The notes under the pieces were generated by a model that was given only the letters and a program-made list of their open reading frames with translations, searched no databases and was not told where the DNA came from. A stretch of 64,000 nt of DNA from Gemmatimonadota bacterium (GTDB lineage: Bacteria; JAAXHH01), in NCBI GenBank assembly GCA_026705925.1, contig JAPOZT010000025.1:16797-80796 (forward strand). Reading direction: 5' to 3'. Numbering within the stretch: position 1 is the first letter of the stretch; each line of letters opens with the position of its first letter. This document shows, piece by piece, positions 35,241 to 43,597 of the stretch. The position numbers and the translations under genes were made by a program.

Positions 35241-38200
35241 GCATAGACAACGACAATCACAAAGTATCTTCCGGCCCGATCGCCTACATGGCGGGCAACA
35301 GCGTGGCTGCCAACCTGTTGATGTGGGCCATCGTTGCCGCGGGGCTGGTTTCGCTGACCGGCATCGACCGGGAAGCGTGGCCCACCACGCCCTTCTATCA
35401 CATAGAAGTGTCGATGGCCTATCCAGGCGCTACGCCGGAGGAGATCGAGGAGTCGATCGTCGTCAAGATCGAGGACCAGGTCAGCGGGTTGGATGACGTG
35501 AAGGCGGTCAAGTCCGTAGCGGCCCCGGGTATCGCGTCCGTGCGGGTCCAGATGGATTCCGGCACGGACATGGCGCTGGCACTGAACGATATCGAGTCGG
35601 CGGTCAATCGCATACAGTCTTTCCCGGCCGGTGCCGATCGTCCCGGTTTCCGGGAAATGGACAACCGCATGAGCCTGATACGGCTCATCGTCTACGGCGA
35701 CGTGTCCGAGCGCTCGCTGAAGGAATTGGCGTATCAGATCGAGGATAAGCTCGCTGCGCTTCCGTCCGTGTCCCAGGTCGACGTCAGTGGCGTTCGGAAT
35801 TACGAAATCTCCATTGAGGTACCGCTTCATCGGCTGGGCGCCCTTGGACTGACCCTCAACGACGTCGCCGATACCATCCGTCGCAGTTCCCTGAACCTGT
35901 CTGCCGGCAGCATCGATACCCGGGAATCCCAGGTGCGCATCCGGACCCTCGGCCAGAACTACGACCAGCAGGATTTCGAAGAGATCGTCCTGCTCAGCAG
36001 GAGTGACGGAACGGTCGTTCGCCTCGGGGACATTGCCTCGGTCCGCGACGGTTTTCAGGAGTCCGACCTGATCGTCCGGCATCAGAACCATCCGGCTTTA
36101 TTCGTCGAGGTGTTCCGGGCCGATGGCGAACAGGTGATGGACGTCGCGACGAACGTCCGGGAACATCTGGAAAACGAGGTGATCCCGGCCCTGCCGGACG
36201 GCGTGGCCGTCACCCTGTGGAATGACGAGTCCCAGGTCTATGAAGAACGCGCCGATCTCCTGATCAAGAACGGCATCCTGGGGCTGTTGCTGGTGTTGAT
36301 CGCGCTCAGCCTGTTTCTCCAGATCCGGCTTGCGATATGGGTCGCCGTCGGCCTCGCCGTTTCGGGTATCGGCGCGCTGGCCGTCATGAATGCGCTCGAC
36401 GTGTCGATCAACGAAATCAGCCTTTTTTCCTTCGTACTCGCCATAGGGATCGTCGTCGACGATGCCATTGTCGTAGCCGAGCACATTCAATACGAACGCA
36501 GTCGGGGTACGTCCGGCGTTGCAGCCGCGATCCGAGGCGTACGACGGATAAAGGTGCCGCTGACCTTCGCGGTCCTCACTTCGGTGGTCGCTTTCGTCCC
36601 GCTCCTGTTCATCCCCGGCGGCATAGGTGACGTATGGCGGGCGCTGCCGGTCATCATCATCGCCATGCTATTGGTCTCCCTGGTCGAATCCCTGCTGGTG
36701 TTACCCAATCACCTGTCCCATTTGAAGGGTCCGGAATGGGTGCCGGTAAATACCTTCGAACGGTTCTTCGCCCGGATCCAGGGTCGGGTGAACGAGTTAT
36801 TGAACCGGTTCGTTCAGGGTCCGTTGGACCGCGCGCTTCGGTTCGCGACGGATCAGCCCGCGATCACGATGGGGGGCGCCGTGGGCATGCTCGTGCTCAG
36901 CATCTCGCTGTTGCCGGCGGGGATCGTACCTACTACGCTGGCCGCCGACATCGAGGGGGATTTCGCGACGGTCGTCCTCGAGATGCCCGATGCGACGACC
37001 GCCTCGAGGACCTATGAGGTGGCACGGGAACTGGAGGCCGCCGGTCACCGGGTCATGGAACGGCTTTCAAGTGGCCGGCCCGAGGATGCACCGCCGCTGC
37101 TGAGCGGTGTAACGGTGACCGTCGGTATGGGATCGAGACGCGAGGGCGGGCTCAATCCGGCCCCTACCCTCAATCCCCAGGCCAACATCGCTACCATCGA
37201 GTTTAAACTCCTGAGTGCGCAGCAAAGGCAGATCTCATCGGGAGAAGTCGTGCAGGCATGGCGGGAAGAGGTGGGAGTGCTTCCCTACGTGCGCGGCCTC
37301 ACCTTCAGCGGCGCAGTCTTTGACCTGGGCAACCCTGTCGAGGCCGTACTGTCGCATCCGGATCCGGAGATCCTCGCCCGGATTGCGAACGCCGTGGTCG
37401 ACGGTCTCCGTGAAGTGGCGGGCGTCCACGACATCCGGTCGGATCACACCCCGGGCATTCCTGAAGTGCAGCTTGAACTGCGGCCTGAAGCACGTACTCT
37501 GGGTCTTTCGCTGGAGGCGTTGGCCGGACAGACGCGTGCGGCGTTTTTCGGCGCGGATGCCGTCCGGGTCCAGCGCGGTCGGGAAGAGGTCCGCGTCTAC
37601 GTGCGTCTGCCCGCCGATGAACGGAGTTCCATCACCGATATCGAAAGGTACCTGGTCCGCACGCCGGGCGGGGGAGAGGTCCCGATCGTCAGCGTGGCGT
37701 CGCTGAACCCGGGCGTTTCGCCGCCGGCCATTCGTCGGAAGGATGGCCAGCGCGTCGTCACGGTCTCCGCGGACGTGGACGCCGCGGTGATCTCCGGCGA
37801 CCAGGCCAACGGCATCCTGGAGGGTTCGATCCTCGCGACATTGACCGCCACGTACCCCGACCTGACCTACACGTTCGGAGGCGAACAACAACAGCAGCTC
37901 GATTCCCTGGATGCGCTGTACCGCGGGTTCGCGATCGCGCTGATCATGATTTTCGCGCTGCTCGCCATCCCCTTGCGATCCTATACCAAGCCGTTCATCA
38001 TCATGGCGGTGATTCCCTTCGGATTCATCGGAGTGATCCTGGGCCACTGGGTCCTTGGCGTAGCGCTGAGCGCCGTGTCCTTCCTGGGTATCTTCGGCCT
38101 GAGCGGCGTGGTCGTGAACGATTCGCTGGTCATGATTGATTTCATCGATCAGAAACGCCGGGAAGGCGCTCCGGTACGGACTGCGATCATAGAGGGCGCA

Positions 38201-38413
38201 AAGGGCCGTTTTCGTCCGATTATGCTCACTTCCGTGACTACGTTTCTCGGATTCACACCGCTGATTCTGGAAACCGCCATTCAAGCGCAGTTCCTGATTC
38301 CTTTTGCCGCATCGCTGGGTTGCGGTATACTATTTGTAACGGCTATCATCATGCTGGTCGTTCCCGCGCTTTCCACCATTCATCTGCGTATGATGAAGGG
38401 AGGGCAAATCTGA
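35237..38413 (+). CDS. RND-superfamily efflux pump (HAE1/AcrB-like)
   Basis: A 1058-residue inner-membrane proton-driven exporter. It has two halves of six membrane helices and large periplasmic loops. The proton-relay pair is intact: Asp408 and Asp409 in 'GIVVDDAIVVAEHI', equivalent to AcrB Asp407/408. 'GLSGVVVNDSLVMIDFI' in the second half matches TM10, and 'PLLFIPGGIG' sits in TM6. The periplasmic region has 'AYPGATPEEIEESIVVKIED', the MdtB/MexF-type start. Start ATG overlaps the adaptor stop by four bases and the stop TGA overlaps the next gene's ATG (TGATG), so adaptor, pump and P450 fusion are translationally linked. The cargo is unknown; the following genes suggest a lipid. Confidence 0.95.
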   Translation: MSIDNDNHKVSSGPIAYMAGNSVAANLLMWAIVAAGLVSLTGIDREAWPTTPFYHIEVSMAYPGATPEEIEESIVVKIEDQVSGLDDVKAVKSVAAPGIASVRVQMDSGTDMALALNDIESAVNRIQSFPAGADRPGFREMDNRMSLIRLIVYGDVSERSLKELAYQIEDKLAALPSVSQVDVSGVRNYEISIEVPLHRLGALGLTLNDVADTIRRSSLNLSAGSIDTRESQVRIRTLGQNYDQQDFEEIVLLSRSDGTVVRLGDIASVRDGFQESDLIVRHQNHPALFVEVFRADGEQVMDVATNVREHLENEVIPALPDGVAVTLWNDESQVYEERADLLIKNGILGLLLVLIALSLFLQIRLAIWVAVGLAVSGIGALAVMNALDVSINEISLFSFVLAIGIVVDDAIVVAEHIQYERSRGTSGVAAAIRGVRRIKVPLTFAVLTSVVAFVPLLFIPGGIGDVWRALPVIIIAMLLVSLVESLLVLPNHLSHLKGPEWVPVNTFERFFARIQGRVNELLNRFVQGPLDRALRFATDQPAITMGGAVGMLVLSISLLPAGIVPTTLAADIEGDFATVVLEMPDATTASRTYEVARELEAAGHRVMERLSSGRPEDAPPLLSGVTVTVGMGSRREGGLNPAPTLNPQANIATIEFKLLSAQQRQISSGEVVQAWREEVGVLPYVRGLTFSGAVFDLGNPVEAVLSHPDPEILARIANAVVDGLREVAGVHDIRSDHTPGIPEVQLELRPEARTLGLSLEALAGQTRAAFFGADAVRVQRGREEVRVYVRLPADERSSITDIERYLVRTPGGGEVPIVSVASLNPGVSPPAIRRKDGQRVVTVSADVDAAVISGDQANGILEGSILATLTATYPDLTYTFGGEQQQQLDSLDALYRGFAIALIMIFALLAIPLRSYTKPFIIMAVIPFGFIGVILGHWVLGVALSAVSFLGIFGLSGVVVNDSLVMIDFIDQKRREGAPVRTAIIEGAKGRFRPIMLTSVTTFLGFTPLILETAIQAQFLIPFAASLGCGILFVTAIIMLVVPALSTIHLRMMKGGQI

Positions 38414-40440
38414 TGACTGAAACCAATAAGGGCACGAAGCCCCAACCGCTTACGTTGACTCAGGAACTCATCCTGATGCTGCTCAACGAGGAGACCGGCT
38501 ACTTCCACCAGGTGCCCGGTTGGCATTTGCACTGCGCCGTGGTCGGTGCCGTGCTTGCGGAGCTTTCACTCAGGTCCCGCATCGATACGGACGTGGAGTC
38601 CCTGTTCCTCCTCGACCAGACGCCTACGGGCAATTCCACCATCGACTTCATACTGGAGGAAATCGCGAGCGAGCCCAATCAGCAGAATACGCAATACTGG
38701 ATCGAACGGCTGGCTCCCCGTGCGGAGACGATCATCGATTCGGTGCTGGATCGCCTGGTGGAAATGAAAGTCCTGGAACACCACGACGGCGAGTTCTGGA
38801 CGCTGGCCCGAGTCGACTGGAAGATGGGATTGTACGAAGAGGACGAAAAGGGCACGGCGAATCAGTACATCAGGACGCGGATCAGCCGGGCGATCTTCAT
38901 GAACGAGATCCCCGACCCGAGAGACGTCATCGTCATATGCCTGGTCAATACCTGCGACGTGTTCCGATTCATGTTCCAACTCGACGAAGCGTCGGAGCAG
39001 CGCATCGAGTTCATCTGCAAGATGGACGAAATCGGCCGGTCAATCGCCGAAGCAGTCTCGCATAAAATGGCCAGCCCGACGCTTCGCAGGGCCGCTTTTA
39101 CGCGCAAGATTCCGACGGTTTCGCTTCGCAGACTGCTGCGAAACCCACATGTTCGAGACGGCAATCTCAACGCGCTTTTCGCGAGCCTGGCGGAGGAGTA
39201 CGGCCCGGTGTTCAAGATCCGTCCTCCCTTCACCAAGCCAATGGTCTTTATGGCCGGACTCGAGGTAAACCGCTGGGTGCACAAGCACGGACGCATGTAC
39301 CTGAGAGCCAGGGACTACTTCAGTGAATTCGAGAAAGTCTACGGGGCTTCCGGCCTCTTGCCTTCTCTGGACGGCGCCGATCACTTCCGGCTTCGCAAGT
39401 CCCTGTCGCCGGCGTATTCCCGCGGGAGACTGGGAGGGCAGTTGGACCAGCTCTACCAACATGCGCGCCGTCACATGGCAAGCTGGAACGTCGGAGACGC
39501 CTATACCGCTTCGACCATGTGCCGCCGGATGATCAACTCACAACTTTCGCCCCTGTTTATCGGCGTCGATTCCCAGGACGTCCTGGACGATCTGATGAAG
39601 TTCAAGGAACGGGCGCTCAGCGTGCACGTCGCCAGGATCCTGCCTAAATTCACGCTGAACACCCCGGGCATGAAACGGCGGGCGAAAGCCCTGGATACGC
39701 TGATGGAACGAATAGAAGGCGTCCATACCCCTGCCCAACGGGCCGACAGCCCGCGGGACCTCGTGGACGAGTACCTCAGCCTCCACGCAAGCGACCCGCA
39801 GTTTCTCCCTGAATCCAACCTGCGGTTTTCCTTTTCCGCGGCGTTGATTGCCAGCGTGTACCTGGGCGATATGTATAGCCTTGTGGTATACGCCATGGTG
39901 TCACAGCCTGCGCTCTACGAGAAAATCCGAGAGGAATCCGATGCCTTGTTCGGGAACGGCGATCCGGAAGCAGAGGCGCTCGCACCACCCGCGATCGACG
40001 TTACGCACCGCTTCCTCATGGAGTGCATGCGCATGTACCCGATCGTGCCCATGTCAATTCGAAACGTAATGAATGTGTGTGTTTTCGACGGGTACGAACT
40101 GCCCCTGGGAGAACGGCTCCATATCGCACCGACCGCCACGCATTACATGCGCGACATATTTCCCGACCCGTACAAATTCGACATCGACCGCTATCTGCCG
40201 CCGCGCCACGAACATCGCAGTCCCGGATACGCTCCGTACGGACTGGGCACGCACATGTGCCTTGGCACCCGTTGGATGGAACTGCAACTGGCGGTCAACC
40301 TGCTGTTGCTGGCGCATTACTTCAGGCTCGAAATGTCGCCCGCAAACTTCAAGCTCAAGTTCAATCCGTTTCCCTCTTTGAAACCGAGCAAGAAGCTGAA
40401 GTTCGTCATCGCCGAGCAGAGACGCGAGCTGCCTGTCTGA
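38413..40440 (+). CDS. GPP34 (GOLPH3-like) domain - cytochrome P450 fusion
   Basis: A 675-residue two-domain protein. Residues ~14-215 are a GPP34 domain ('LTLTQELILMLLNEETGYF', 'VVGAVLAELSLRSRID', 'RVDWKMGL'), the fold that binds phosphoinositide lipids in eukaryotic GOLPH3. Residues ~235-670 are a cytochrome P450. It has 'FRLRKSLSPAYSRGR' in the B'/C region, the K-helix ExxR (Glu537, Arg540 in 'ECMRMYP'), and the haem loop 'PYGLGTHMCLG' with Cys616. The I-helix reads 'ASVYLGDMYSL' (about 480-490), without the usual Ala-Gly-x-x-Thr pair, so oxygen activation may differ. No signal or anchor is seen. The start overlaps the pump's stop. The substrate is unknown, perhaps a membrane lipid presented by GPP34. 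Confidence 0.88.
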   Translation: MTETNKGTKPQPLTLTQELILMLLNEETGYFHQVPGWHLHCAVVGAVLAELSLRSRIDTDVESLFLLDQTPTGNSTIDFILEEIASEPNQQNTQYWIERLAPRAETIIDSVLDRLVEMKVLEHHDGEFWTLARVDWKMGLYEEDEKGTANQYIRTRISRAIFMNEIPDPRDVIVICLVNTCDVFRFMFQLDEASEQRIEFICKMDEIGRSIAEAVSHKMASPTLRRAAFTRKIPTVSLRRLLRNPHVRDGNLNALFASLAEEYGPVFKIRPPFTKPMVFMAGLEVNRWVHKHGRMYLRARDYFSEFEKVYGASGLLPSLDGADHFRLRKSLSPAYSRGRLGGQLDQLYQHARRHMASWNVGDAYTASTMCRRMINSQLSPLFIGVDSQDVLDDLMKFKERALSVHVARILPKFTLNTPGMKRRAKALDTLMERIEGVHTPAQRADSPRDLVDEYLSLHASDPQFLPESNLRFSFSAALIASVYLGDMYSLVVYAMVSQPALYEKIREESDALFGNGDPEAEALAPPAIDVTHRFLMECMRMYPIVPMSIRNVMNVCVFDGYELPLGERLHIAPTATHYMRDIFPDPYKFDIDRYLPPRHEHRSPGYAPYGLGTHMCLGTRWMELQLAVNLLLLAHYFRLEMSPANFKLKFNPFPSLKPSKKLKFVIAEQRRELPV

Positions 40441-40477
40441 AGCCGTTGAGACGAATTCCAGGGGAGATGTCACCGAA

Positions 40478-41539
40478 TTGAAACTGGGTAAACTGTCCAG
40501 AGATCTGCATGAGGCTTACCAGGGAACGGGCGTCAAGGGTCGTGTCCGGCACTTCGACGGCTGGATCGCGCGGTCGGCCCGGGCGGCCCGGTCGGCCCGG
40601 TCGGCACAGGAAGCCGACGGCACAAGCGGGTATGACCATTCGGCAACGGTGAAAGAGTACTATAACCTTTGCAGCGGATTCATGGTGTGGGGCTGGAACG
40701 AATCCCTGCATTTCGTACCGCTCACACCCGAAGAGAGCCTGGAAGAATCCATCGTCCGTCATCAGCGGTTGATGATCTCGAAGCTGGACTTGAAGCCGGA
40801 CATGGCGGTGGTGGACGTCGGTTGTGGAGTCGGCGGCCCCATGCGCCGCGTCGTCCGTGAAGCCGGTGTCAAGGTCGTCGGAATCAACATCAGTGAAGTC
40901 CAGCTGGAGAAGGCAAGAAAGTTGAACGCGGAGGCCGGAATCGCTCACATGGTCGATTATGAGGCATGCAGCTTCATGAATATGGGCGGCATCGAAGACG
41001 AGACGTTCGACCGGGGCTATGCTATCGAGTCGACCTGCCACGCACCGGACAAGGTTCGCGCGTTCGAGGAGATATACCGCGTACTTAAACCGGGCGCGCT
41101 GTTCTGGGGCCAGGAAATGTGCCTGACCGACAAGTTCGATCCGGAAGACGCCGGACACCGTGTCATTGAGCAGGAACTCAGGCGTGGCATTGCGCTGAAT
41201 GACATCGCGACGTTCGGCGAAGTGAATCGCGCACTGGAAGCGGCGGGGTTCCAAGTCATAGAAGGGATGGACCGAGACATCCAGGAAGGGCCGTCCACGC
41301 CCTGGTATAGTACCATGGATAGTCGTCGCGGAACGTTGGGGAATACGCTGCGCAGGCTTCCATGGGGCCGTAAGGCCATCATCGCGGGATCGAAGATGGC
41401 CGAAATGCTGCGTCTGCTTCCGAAGGGTTCATCTGAAGTCGTCCGGCTCCTTGATCGCACCGCGGACGCCTATGTTTCGGGTGGCAAGACGGGTATCTTC
41501 ACACCGCTGTACTGTTTCCTGGCTCGTAAACCTCTTTAA
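40478..41539 (+). CDS. SAM-dependent methyltransferase, sterol 24-C-methyltransferase (ERG6) homologue
   Basis: A 353-residue class I methyltransferase with strong ERG6/SMT character. SAM motif I is 'VVDVGCGVGGPMRR' (about 111-124). The SMT-type entry 'VKEYYNLCSGFMVWGWNESLHF' is recognisable, as is 'YAIESTCHAPDKVRAFEEIY' (from residue 181), which parallels ERG6 'YAIEATCHAP'. The C-terminus 'GKTGIFTPLYCFLARKP' also parallels plant SMTs. SMTs methylate the C-24 alkene of sterol side chains; here the acceptor could be any isoprenoid alkene. The start is a TTG, with GGGGAG 11 bp upstream. Residues ~32-43 are a repeated R-S-A tract. It lies 38 bp after the P450 fusion. Confidence 0.85.
   Translation: MKLGKLSRDLHEAYQGTGVKGRVRHFDGWIARSARAARSARSAQEADGTSGYDHSATVKEYYNLCSGFMVWGWNESLHFVPLTPEESLEESIVRHQRLMISKLDLKPDMAVVDVGCGVGGPMRRVVREAGVKVVGINISEVQLEKARKLNAEAGIAHMVDYEACSFMNMGGIEDETFDRGYAIESTCHAPDKVRAFEEIYRVLKPGALFWGQEMCLTDKFDPEDAGHRVIEQELRRGIALNDIATFGEVNRALEAAGFQVIEGMDRDIQEGPSTPWYSTMDSRRGTLGNTLRRLPWGRKAIIAGSKMAEMLRLLPKGSSEVVRLLDRTADAYVSGGKTGIFTPLYCFLARKPL
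40571..40606 (+). repeat. Four tandem 9-bp in-frame repeats
   Basis: CGGTCGGCC-type 9-bp units occur four times in a row (40571-40579, 40580-40588, 40589-40597, 40598-40606, with single-base variants), encoding RSA-RAA-RSA-RSA near the N-terminus of the methyltransferase. Confidence 0.85.
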
Positions 41540-41563
41540 ACTCGACTAGACCAAGATGCTAAG

Positions 41564-42304
41564 ATGATCCTTTCGCGATTCGCACGTTTCGCGGCGGTCG
41601 GGGCACTCGTGCTTCTGGTGGTCGGCGCGAACGCCCAGTCGATCGACGAGGCACGGACCGCTTTCGAGGAAGGTCGCTTTCTCGAGGCGGCGGACCTGGC
41701 AGAAGCCATCGGGACCTCTGTGGGCTACGCCCTGGCGGCGCAATCACTCGCGGTGCATGGTCACTACGTTGCGGCCAGTGATGATCGGAAGGGGTTCTTT
41801 GAACGTGCGATGAAACTCGGCGAGGAGGCGGTGCGCGCCGATTCGACCAATAAAGAAGCGTATTACCAGTCCGCGCACGCCGTTGGCCGGTATTCGCTGA
41901 CGGTAGGCAGGTTTACGGCGCTTCGCCGGGGCCTGGCGGGCCGGGTCCGCGGACTGCTGGAGAACGCGCTTTCCATCGATCCCGAATTCGCCGAGGCGCA
42001 CATGGCCTTCGGGAGCTGGCATGCCGGAATCGCCCGGGCCGGGCGCGTGGCCCGGTTCCTGTACAAGGGAAACCGCGAGGGCGCCGTCTTCCATTACGAG
42101 CGGGCGCTGGAACTCGCACCGGAGTCGTTGATCGTCCTGCTGGAATACGCGCTCAATTTGCCCGAACTCGATAGAGAGGGTGGCCGGGAGCGTGCCGGGG
42201 AATTGCTGTCGAAGGCGGCCGGCCTTCCGGCGCGGGACGCCTTCGAAGCGCTCATCCATCAGGATGTGCTGGAAGCCCTGGCGGAACACGAGATCGGCGG
42301 GTAG
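41564..42304 (+). CDS. Periplasmic TPR-like protein
   Basis: A 246-residue protein with a clear cleavable signal ('FAAVGALVLLVVGANAQ') and a chain of TPR-like helical pairs: 'ARTAFEEGRFLEAADLAEA', 'MKLGEEAVRADSTNKEAYYQSA', 'LLENALSIDPEFAEAHMAFG', 'VFHYERALELAPESLIVLLE'. The 'ALSIDPEFAEA' and 'ALELAPES' units are canonical TPR ends. The layout resembles TRAP-associated TatT-type proteins, which handle periplasmic ligands; that likeness is my inference. It is 24 bp behind the methyltransferase and is the last gene of the efflux/P450 operon, facing the Rieske gene 27 bp away. Confidence 0.75.
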   Translation: MILSRFARFAAVGALVLLVVGANAQSIDEARTAFEEGRFLEAADLAEAIGTSVGYALAAQSLAVHGHYVAASDDRKGFFERAMKLGEEAVRADSTNKEAYYQSAHAVGRYSLTVGRFTALRRGLAGRVRGLLENALSIDPEFAEAHMAFGSWHAGIARAGRVARFLYKGNREGAVFHYERALELAPESLIVLLEYALNLPELDREGGRERAGELLSKAAGLPARDAFEALIHQDVLEALAEHEIGG

Positions 42305-42331
42305 CTCATCGGGCAGCGGATGTCGCGCCGT

Positions 42332-43408
42332 TCAGGCTGACGGACGATCCGGATAAAACTGCCGGCAATAGCGCCGGTACAGGCCGATGGGGCCGTCGGC
42401 CGCGCACAGCCGGGGCGGCGTGCGAAACTGTTTCCGTTCCCAGATCACCACGTCCTGAAGCACATCCCGTTTCTGCTGCGTCAGGAGGATCTGGTTCATC
42501 AACCGCCGCCGCAGCTTCGACGGCAGGAATCCCAGGCCGGACACGAACCGCCTCGGCTTCCTGATCTCCCGCAGCTGGCTGACCAGCACGAGGTCGATGT
42601 ACGCACCGTCGACCGGGGTCGGGAGGACCCAGAGCCTGGCGTGCATGTCGATGGTCTTCTCATGGATCTCCACGAAAGAGTACCCCAGTCCGTGGATGTG
42701 CGTTATGGCCGAGACCTCGTAGACCAGGTCCTTGACGCCCAGGACCCTGCGGACGCGCTTGAAGTCGAAACAACTCTTCAGGTAGGCGCCTTCCACCGCG
42801 ACTGATCCGACCGGGTTCACGTTGTCGTAACCGTGCACGTAACGCAGGTGGCCAATGTCCACGGAATTCTCCGCGGTTTCCTGGGGATGGCTGCGAAACC
42901 GGAGGGTCCGGTAACCCAGGTTGCCCCACTCGCTGCCCGACGGCGGCTCGTCCGGCAGGAACCAGTGCGTGGACCGCCCGCCGAGTCCATGCCAGGCGAA
43001 GACCATGCCGAGGATCTCCCGGGTTTCGTACACGGCCAGCCTGGCGGCTTTCGGCGCCGGGGCGTTGGGTGTCGCGACGCACTGCCCGGTCGTATCGAAC
43101 TCGAACCCGTGGAACGGGCAGACCAGGCGGCCGTCGCATACCTTGCCGCCGACCTTCGGCCCCAGGTCGGAACCCAGGTGCGGACACACGGCTTCGGCTA
43201 CGCAGATCCGGCCTTCCTCATCGCACCACGCGACGATATCCTCGCCCATCCACTGCTTCTCGATCAGTTTTTCACGTCGCAGCGTTTCGCGGGTCGTAAC
43301 CAGGTACCAGCCTTCCGGGAACGGATGTAGCCCATCCTTGCCCTGGCTGTCGGTGAGCGCGGTATCCGCGTCGGCTGCCGGCGTAGCGAACGTATCGGTT
43401 GTATGCAA
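42332..43408 (-). CDS. Rieske non-haem iron oxygenase (sterol desaturase/KshA-like)
   Basis: A 358-residue oxygenase component. The Rieske [2Fe-2S] ligands are Cys75, His77, Cys97 and His100 in 'CPHLG' and 'CPFHG'. The mononuclear iron site is in 'AENSVDIGHLRYVHGYD': Asn181, Asp184, His187, His192. The C-terminal catalytic domain and size match KshA, DAF-36/Neverland cholesterol 7-desaturase and bacterial sterol demethylases more than aromatic dioxygenases. A separate reductase is needed and is not nearby. The start is TTG with AGGAGG 8 bp upstream, and a good promoter lies just before it. It converges on the P450/SMT operon, supporting a shared lipid pathway. Confidence 0.88.
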   Translation of the reverse strand: MHTTDTFATPAADADTALTDSQGKDGLHPFPEGWYLVTTRETLRREKLIEKQWMGEDIVAWCDEEGRICVAEAVCPHLGSDLGPKVGGKVCDGRLVCPFHGFEFDTTGQCVATPNAPAPKAARLAVYETREILGMVFAWHGLGGRSTHWFLPDEPPSGSEWGNLGYRTLRFRSHPQETAENSVDIGHLRYVHGYDNVNPVGSVAVEGAYLKSCFDFKRVRRVLGVKDLVYEVSAITHIHGLGYSFVEIHEKTIDMHARLWVLPTPVDGAYIDLVLVSQLREIRKPRRFVSGLGFLPSKLRRRLMNQILLTQQKRDVLQDVVIWERKQFRTPPRLCAADGPIGLYRRYCRQFYPDRPSA

Positions 43409-43436
43409 TGCCTATCCTCCTGTGGTCCACGTAAGT

Positions 43437-43465
43437 ATTATAACTACAAGGCGTTAACGCGACAA
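43437..43465 (-). promoter_or_regulatory. Candidate sigma70 promoter of the Rieske gene
   Basis: On the minus strand TTGTCG (43465-43460) and a perfect TATAAT (43442-43437) are separated by exactly 17 bp. Transcription would start near 43430, about 20 nt before the TTG start codon. Confidence 0.6.
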
Positions 43466-43597
43466 GAAGGATTTGGTCCGAGCCGCTGGAGCGAAGTTGG
43501 AACAGGCGAAATCAGGGCCGGCTTCCCGTGGTCCGGCTTCCGGTGGACCGGCGAGTGCCGTAAGGAGGTTTGAGGCCCGGTCGAAACGAGGTCGAAC

